A stretch of DNA of 8,561 nucleotides, taken from Chloroflexota bacterium. Lineage in GTDB: Bacteria; Chloroflexota; Dormibacteria; Dormibacterales; Dormibacteraceae. Shown piece after piece: positions 1 through 3,851 of the stretch. The notes beneath the pieces were generated by a model. The model was not told the DNA's origin. It ran no database searches and was given only the letters and a program-made list of their open reading frames with translations. The DNA lies in contig VBKD01000006.1 in the NCBI GenBank assembly GCA_005888075.1, positions 1-8,561 on the forward strand, written 5' to 3'. Positions within the stretch are counted from its first letter, which is position 1. Each line of letters begins with the position of its first letter. The position numbers and the translations under genes were made by a program.

Positions 1-582
1 GGACACGATGCGGTCGATCACGCGGCGGAGGCTGCCCTCGTCCTCGAACGCAAGGTTCGTGAGCTCGATCTTGCCGTGCCGCTCGACGAAGATCTGCTCA
101 GGTCGGTTGACCATGATCTCGCTGATCTCCGTGTCACGCAGCAGCGACTCCAGCGGACCAAGCCCGATGACCTCGTCAAAGAGGATCTCCACCAGCCGCT
201 CTTTGTCGGCCGCGGTGACCAGGCCCAGAGGCGGGTTGGCTCGAAAGTGGTCTTCCGTGAGCTGGGTGAGCAGCCGCCTGATGCCGGCCCGGTTGTTGAT
301 GTCGATTGCCGCCGCGTGCCGTCTCAGAAGCTCGGCGTGGATCTGAGCCTTGGCCGCCGCCAGGGCCGGGCTCAACAGCCCGGTCTGCTCAGCCTTTACG
401 GGCGCCAGGCTCGGCGTCTCCGGGGTCACCGGCACGGCAGGTTCGCGCGCGACGGCGCGCCGCTCGACCGGGGCGATGCTTGGCGATCCGTCGGCCGGCT
501 GCGCCGGCGTTCCCATGGGGGGTGTCGCCGGCGTGGCCGGGGCCTGCTGGTAGCGCCGGTCGAACCTTTCGGAGAGCTTCAC
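1..582 (-). CDS. cpaF: CpaF/TadA pilus secretion ATPase, N-terminal part (runs off left edge)
   Basis: This is the hexameric traffic ATPase that powers Flp/Tad pilus assembly at the cytoplasmic face of the TadB/TadC platform. Only the first 194 residues are in the window. The P-loop ATPase core lies beyond base 1. The family is recognised by residues about 155-175, which read EIMVNRPEQIFVERHGKIEL, the signature of the CpaF N-terminal domain. This is followed by a typical acidic stretch and a 'LRRVIDRIVS' segment. Residues about 71-150 are helical (KAQIHAELLRR, then FDEVIGLGPLESLL), also as in CpaF. Residues about 12-65 form a Pro/Ala/Thr-rich linker, probably disordered. The start chosen is GTG at 582-580, which overlaps the TGA of the upstream HEAT-repeat gene (GTGA). 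A purine-rich stretch (GGGGCTGGAA on the minus strand) lies just upstream, so translation is probably coupled. cpaF faces away from the rest of the tad genes, which is unusual. The family call is secure; the exact start is likely. Confidence 0.95.
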   Translation of the reverse strand, partial: MKLSERFDRRYQQAPATPATPPMGTPAQPADGSPSIAPVERRAVAREPAVPVTPETPSLAPVKAEQTGLLSPALAAAKAQIHAELLRRHAAAIDINNRAGIRRLLTQLTEDHFRANPPLGLVTAADKERLVEILFDEVIGLGPLESLLRDTEISEIMVNRPEQIFVERHGKIELTNLAFEDEGSLRRVIDRIVS

Positions 583-1229
583 TTCCAGCCCCTGCCCACG
601 GAGCGGATCAGCCGCCGGTGGGCGCGCTCGGCGGCGGCTTTGACCGCCGGGTCGGGTTCACGGTCGGCTAGTCCCCGCAAACCGCCCGTCGACGCGGGGT
701 CGCCGATCATGGTGAGGGCGTGGCAGGAGGCGATGCGGACCTGCCTCGGCCACCGGCGGTCGTGCGCGATGCCGAGCAGGGGAGGAACCCGGAGGATGTC
801 CCGGCGCAACCCGCAAGCCATCACCGTGGCGACAGCCGCGCGTTCGCTGGGCGGCTTGCGCATCAGGCCCTCGATCTGAACATCGGAGGCCGCCGCGGCT
901 AGGGCAGGAGCGAGCCGGTACAGCGGCAACTGGTCGGCTGCGCCGACCAGCACGTCGACCGCGCGGCCGCCGCCCAGCCGCCCCAGCGAGCGGACGGCGG
1001 CGTCTCGCACCTCGGGACTTCCATCCCGCAAGAGGTCGCCGATCCACTGCACCGCCTCAGTCATCCGCAGAGCGCCGCATAGGCGCGCGGCCGCTACCCG
1101 CAATGCTGTATCCGGGTTGACCAGTGAGTTCAGGAGCTGGTCGTGCAGCCCGGAACGGACAAAGGTTTCCCGCACGCGCCACTGGCCCAACAGGCCGGTT
1201 TCCGGTTTGTCCAGTGCGGCCGTGATCAC
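579..1229 (-). CDS. HEAT-repeat protein coupled to cpaF
   Basis: This is an all-helical repeat protein of at least 216 residues. Consecutive HEAT-type units are visible: residues about 30-54 (NPDTALRVAAARLCGAL), 58-94 (GSPEVRDAAVRSLGRLGGG, the classic D-PEVR-AA-LG-LG pattern) and about 163-208 (RQVRIASCHALTMIGDP, then PDPAVKAAAERAHRRL). HEAT repeats usually serve as protein-protein scaffolds. No enzymatic motif is seen. The stop overlaps the GTG of cpaF by four bases, so the protein is probably made with, and may bind, the motor ATPase; that role is inference. The listed start (GTG 1229-1227) is uncertain because it has no Shine-Dalgarno sequence. The same frame stays open and protein-like upstream to base 1478 (for example KLAGRLDEALATVL and APLTVSVAELLSEPVPTAD) but contains no ATG, GTG or TTG. 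The real N-terminus may therefore lie further upstream through a frameshift or a non-canonical start. I am confident of the repeat fold, not of the 5' end or function. Confidence 0.8.
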   Translation of the reverse strand: MITAALDKPETGLLGQWRVRETFVRSGLHDQLLNSLVNPDTALRVAAARLCGALRMTEAVQWIGDLLRDGSPEVRDAAVRSLGRLGGGRAVDVLVGAADQLPLYRLAPALAAAASDVQIEGLMRKPPSERAAVATVMACGLRRDILRVPPLLGIAHDRRWPRQVRIASCHALTMIGDPASTGGLRGLADREPDPAVKAAAERAHRRLIRSVGRGWK

Positions 1230-1433
1230 ATCGGCCGTCGGGACAGGCTCCGAGAGAAGTTCGGCGACGCTGACGGTGAGTGGGGCGGCCGCATTACCCG
1301 ATAGGACAGTGGCGAGCGCCTCGTCGAGCCGTCCCGCGAGCTTGGACCGGCTTGCCGCCCGCGCCCTGACCCTGGCCGCCGGCCTAGAACTCGAGCCATT
1401 AGTGCGATGTGGGGGGTCGATCTGGGGGGACGT

Positions 1434-1442
1434 TGGTACATT
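1434..1442 (+). promoter_or_regulatory. Candidate extended -10 element for the rightward tad operon
   Basis: TGG followed by TACATT matches four of six positions of a TATAAT-type -10 box and carries the upstream TG of an extended -10. It is the most AT-rich spot of the divergent region and would give a leader of roughly 60 bases before the GTG at 1512. No matching -35 box is visible, so this is only a candidate. Confidence 0.22.
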
Positions 1443-1491
1443 ATCGGCGTTTTGAGTGCCCGTGAGGTTCCTGAAACCTTATCTCGGGCGC

Positions 1492-1503
1492 GGGAGGAAG
1501 GAG
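1492..1503 (+). promoter_or_regulatory. Strong Shine-Dalgarno sequence that fixes the GTG 1512 start
   Basis: GGGAGGAAGGAG ends eight bases before the GTG at 1512. It contains two overlapping near-perfect anti-16S matches (GGAGG and AAGGAG). This is the best ribosome binding site in the window. It argues that translation of the cyclic-nucleotide-binding-like gene begins at 1512, not at the ATG at 1407, which would place this site inside the coding region. Confidence 0.8.
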
Positions 1504-1511
1504 TACGCCAG

Positions 1512-1919
1512 GTGGGTAGCGCCAGCGGGCCCGCCGCCGAGGAGACGCCGTCCGCGGTTCATCTGCGGATGCGGATCCTTCAGATGTCGGCTGTCTTCGC
1601 CGACCTTGGCGACGGCCCCCTGCGGGCGCTCGCCCGGCGGATGCGCCCGGTCGGCCTGACGGCCCGCGACACCCTCCGCGTTGGCGGGCAGGGGGGCGAT
1701 GTCGTGCTCTTCCTGGCCTCAGGCCAGGTCGAGGAGTCGATCGCCGACTCGGCGGGCAAGGTTCTCCTGACCCGGCGGCCGGAGCCTGGCGAGCTGGTCA
1801 TCCTCCCCGCTCGTCGGGCGGGCGAGCACTACCTGACCAACGTCTACGGCGTCACCGACGCCGTCTTGCTGACGCTGGACCGCGACGGCTTGCTCGACGG
1901 ACTGGGCGCGGATGTGTAG
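1512..1919 (+). CDS. Small degenerate cyclic-nucleotide-binding-domain (CAP_ED-like) protein
   Basis: This 135-residue protein resembles a stand-alone Crp/CAP effector domain without a DNA-binding helix-turn-helix. The fold signs come in order. Residues 28-47 (VFADLGDGPLRALARRMRPV) match the 'lF..L.d.eL..la.r..pv' entry helix. Residues 58-75 (GG..GDVVLFLASGQVEE) match the 'GD.ly.i.sG.v.v' strands, and 91-98 (EPGELVIL) sits where the phosphate-binding cassette begins. Residues 114-128 (VTDAVLLTLDRDGLL) match the closing strand and helix. The cassette itself is poor: the usual Arg-Ser/Thr-Ala is missing after GELVIL, so nucleotide binding is doubtful. The start is GTG 1512, set by an excellent Shine-Dalgarno. 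The TAG stop at 1917-1919 is followed by AAG and then the GTG of tadZ in the same frame, so the two could be read as one protein if the stop were bypassed. The role is probably regulation or localisation of TadZ (inference). Confidence 0.75.
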   Translation: MGSASGPAAEETPSAVHLRMRILQMSAVFADLGDGPLRALARRMRPVGLTARDTLRVGGQGGDVVLFLASGQVEESIADSAGKVLLTRRPEPGELVILPARRAGEHYLTNVYGVTDAVLLTLDRDGLLDGLGADV

Positions 1920-1922
1920 AAG

Positions 1923-2750
1923 GTGACGCTCGCACTCGACAAGCTCTGGGAGCAGGAGCTCTCCAAGGCACAGGCGATCGAGACGCAGACGGCTGCCCGG
2001 ACCGCAGCCCCGATCGTGGCGTTTTATTCCGCCAAGGGCGGGTCGGGCACCACCACCCTCGCCGTGAACACGGCTGCGGCCATGGCCCGCAAGTTCGCGC
2101 GCCAGGTAGTGCTGATCGACTTTGGGTTGCCGTTCGGTCACGCGGCGCTTTTCGCCGACCTGGTCGCGACCGGCTCCATCGCAAGCGCATCCAAGGCCGC
2201 CGTCGCCGATTTCGAGAAGGTGCTGCTCGGCAATGTCGTCCACCATCGCGCCGGAATGGCCGTGCTGCCGGGCACACTGCGCCCCGAAGAGGTGGACCTG
2301 ATGACCGCAGACCTCACCGGCCGCGTTCTTGACGTGGTGGTGACCGGCCAGAAGGTTGTCCTCGCCGACCTGGGCACCTCCCTCGCCGAAGCCGCGCTCG
2401 CGGTGCTCGAGAGGGCGGAATGCGTTGTGGTTGTCGTGCCGCCGGAAATCGCGGCCATGACTGACGCGCGTCGGGCCCTGGCGATTTTCCGCGACATCCT
2501 GAACGTCCCTGACAACCGGATCGAGCTGGTCCTCAATCAGAGATCGCCACGGCAGCCGTTGGACCGCGCCGCCGTGGAGTCGATCCTCGGGCGAAAGATG
2601 TCCGTGGTCGTGGGGTTCGACGACACGAGGCCGGAGGAGTCGACCCTGGCCGGAGGACTGGTGCTGCAGCGCGACACCTCATCGATGGTGGCGCGGGGTG
2701 CCATAGAGCTCGCCAGGGTCGTGCTTTCCAACCTCAAGCTCGATGGGTAG
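1923..2750 (+). CDS. tadZ: TadZ/CpaE-type ParA/MinD-like ATPase
   Basis: This is a 275-residue member of the ParA/MinD superfamily that, in Tad systems, marks the pole or assembly site and recruits the pilus machine. The deviant Walker A at residues 38-45 reads KGGSGTTT. The signature lysine K38 is kept, but the usual second lysine of the P-loop is Thr43, a substitution I recall in other CpaE/TadZ proteins. Asp66 in VVLIDFGLPFGH is the switch I/A' position, and VVLADLGTSL (145-154) occupies the Walker B region. The C-terminal 'ELVLNQRSP' strand is also typical. Most CpaE proteins carry an N-terminal receiver-like domain of about 120-130 residues. Here only about 28 residues precede the ATPase. 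The separate upstream gene, in the same frame, supplies a domain of that size. The GTG start has GAAGG directly abutting it, which is not a usable spacing, so translation probably depends on termination-reinitiation from the upstream gene. The 3' end overlaps tadE by eight bases. Confidence 0.88.
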   Translation: MTLALDKLWEQELSKAQAIETQTAARTAAPIVAFYSAKGGSGTTTLAVNTAAAMARKFARQVVLIDFGLPFGHAALFADLVATGSIASASKAAVADFEKVLLGNVVHHRAGMAVLPGTLRPEEVDLMTADLTGRVLDVVVTGQKVVLADLGTSLAEAALAVLERAECVVVVVPPEIAAMTDARRALAIFRDILNVPDNRIELVLNQRSPRQPLDRAAVESILGRKMSVVVGFDDTRPEESTLAGGLVLQRDTSSMVARGAIELARVVLSNLKLDG

Positions 2751-3234
2751 GTCTCGGCATCTCCTTGGCCAGTCGCTCGTCGAGTTCGCCATCACTCTCC
2801 CCATCCTGGCTTTGCTCCTCGCCGGCACCCTCGAGCTCGGCCGTGGTTACTCGTTCGCGGTCGCCGCGTCCGACGCCTCGCGCGACGCGGCGAGATACGC
2901 GGCCGGAAAGACCGGCAACACCAACGGACCGGGCCTCGCGGCGATGTGCAACCTCGTGACCGCAGACCTCGCGGCAGTCACGTCGAACGTGAGCTGCCCG
3001 ACGCAGGTGAACCATGCGCCGCCCTTCGTCGCGGGTACTGATTACACCGCGCCGGTGCCGGGCCAGGCGGTGATCGCGGTGTACTGCGGAGCGAGCGTCA
3101 ACTGCACCGGCTCGACCACCACCCTCTACCAGTCCGAGGTCGATGTCTATGTGTACTACGGCTTCAGCGACCTCCGGCTCCTCGGCGGAGGCATCACCAT
3201 CACGGGTTCGAGCCGCTCGACAACGTCCTGGTGA
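2743..3234 (+). CDS. tadE: TadE-like pseudopilin 1
   Basis: This is a 163-residue single-pass exported protein of the TadE family, minor pilin-like components of the Flp pilus. The N-terminus reads LLGQSLVEFAITLP at residues 7-20. It has a Gly9/Gln10 type IV prepilin-like cleavage site with Glu at +5 (Glu14), and the hydrophobic segment follows at about 15-35, ending in ELGRGY as in TadE. This is succeeded by DASRDAARYAA, the usual amphipathic continuation. The extracytoplasmic remainder has four cysteines, including a C-x5-C pair (YCGASVNC), which suggests disulfides. The ATG overlaps the tadZ stop by eight bases, and its own stop overlaps the next tadE-like start (GTGA). Processing by a TadV-type prepilin peptidase is expected, but no such gene is in the window. 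A TadF annotation is possible, because these families are hard to separate by eye. Confidence 0.85.
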   Translation: MGRSRHLLGQSLVEFAITLPILALLLAGTLELGRGYSFAVAASDASRDAARYAAGKTGNTNGPGLAAMCNLVTADLAAVTSNVSCPTQVNHAPPFVAGTDYTAPVPGQAVIAVYCGASVNCTGSTTTLYQSEVDVYVYYGFSDLRLLGGGITITGSSRSTTSW

Positions 3235-3851
3235 TTCGTCGATCAAAGCTCGGCCAGGCCATGGTCGAGTTCGCCCTCGTGGCTCCTGTCGTCCTGCTGA
3301 TCATCGGAGCCACCGTCGACATGGGTCGCGGGCTGCTCTTGTACACGATGCTGCAGGGCGCCTCGCGCGACCTGGCCCGCCAATCGGCACTCGTCTACTA
3401 CAGCGGATCGAACACCCTCCCTCCTGACTGCACCGCGCTCGGGACCCCGTGCGGGAAAACGCCGCTGACGACCAGCGCTCACCTGCTCGACCCGCTTGGC
3501 ATCACAGTCGACTATCAGGATTCGACCGCCATCAGCTCCGCGCCGTCCTACGGAACGTTCACCGCCAACGCGAATCCACTGCAGCCCGGAACCATCACGC
3601 TGGCCGGGGGCGCGAACCCCAACACGGTTTACGTCTTCATCTATGAGCTGGATTCGACGGCCGGCAACCCGAACCCGCGGTGGAGCTGTCCCACCTGCGC
3701 CGCGACCAATGGAGCCGCGGTGCGCACGTCAGGCCACCAGCTGGCCGTGGTCGATCTGAAGCTGCAGTGGCAGCCGGTCATGGCGCGCTTCCTGGGAATC
3801 CCCACGCTCATCACGTTCGACTCGCAGTCCGTGGCACGGATCGAGTTCTGA
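3231..3851 (+). CDS. TadE-like pseudopilin 2 (TadE/TadF family)
   Basis: This is a 206-residue second TadE-family protein directly after the first. The N-terminus KLGQAMVEFALVAPVV (residues 6-21) repeats the Gly/xxxx-Glu-Phe prepilin motif, with cleavage predicted between Gly8 and Gln9 and Glu13 at +5. A membrane helix runs to about residue 31. GASRDLARQSALVYY follows, parallel to DASRDAARYAA of its neighbour. The exported part contains a C-x6-C pair (CTALGTPC) and a CPTC motif, again suggesting disulfide bonding. It also has a Ser/Thr/Asn/Pro-rich middle and a C-terminal beta-like stretch (VVDLKLQWQPVMARFLG). The start GTG at 3231 lies in GTGA, shared with the stop of the preceding gene. The stop overlaps the next ATG by one base (TGATG). 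It may correspond functionally to TadF, but sequence alone does not decide this. Confidence 0.83.
   Translation: MIRRSKLGQAMVEFALVAPVVLLIIGATVDMGRGLLLYTMLQGASRDLARQSALVYYSGSNTLPPDCTALGTPCGKTPLTTSAHLLDPLGITVDYQDSTAISSAPSYGTFTANANPLQPGTITLAGGANPNTVYVFIYELDSTAGNPNPRWSCPTCAATNGAAVRTSGHQLAVVDLKLQWQPVMARFLGIPTLITFDSQSVARIEF

Larger units (their letters stand above)
1230..1511. promoter_or_regulatory. Divergent control region between the cpaF and tadZ transcription units
   Basis: These 282 bases lie between divergently oriented genes and must contain the start signals of both units. The left part (1230 to about 1400) probably still encodes the N-terminus of the HEAT-repeat protein, so the true non-coding spacer may be only about 110 bases. 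In the right part there is a pair of TGGGGGG direct repeats (1410-1416 and 1423-1429, 13 bases apart). An AT-rich patch TACATTAT lies at 1437-1444, within an otherwise GC-rich region. A small dyad AGGTT-5-AACCT is at 1465-1479. No convincing -35 hexamer was found on either strand. Assignment as a promoter region rests on gene orientation rather than on consensus matches. Confidence 0.5.

Noticed and set aside
76..879. 267-codon plus-strand open frame across cpaF and the HEAT gene
   Set aside because: The minus strand here encodes an unmistakable CpaF signature and HEAT repeats. The plus-strand translation is compositionally random.
1226..1441. 71-codon minus-strand ORF ending in ATGTGA at the HEAT gene start
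   Set aside because: The neat stop/start overlap is suggestive of coupling, but the translation is Arg/Ser/Pro-rich and the HEAT frame itself reads better as protein over the same bases. It is mentioned as an alternative in the findings, not called as a gene.
1440..1471. GATAAT with an upstream GGAACC on the minus strand as a promoter for the HEAT-cpaF unit
   Set aside because: The spacing is 20 bases and the upstream hexamer does not resemble TTGACA; it also does not fit an ECF-type pair well.
1407..1511. Upstream extension of the cyclic-nucleotide-binding-like gene to ATG 1407
   Set aside because: The extension has no Shine-Dalgarno and would run through the candidate promoter. The strong GGGAGGAAGGAG eight bases before GTG 1512 marks that codon as the start.
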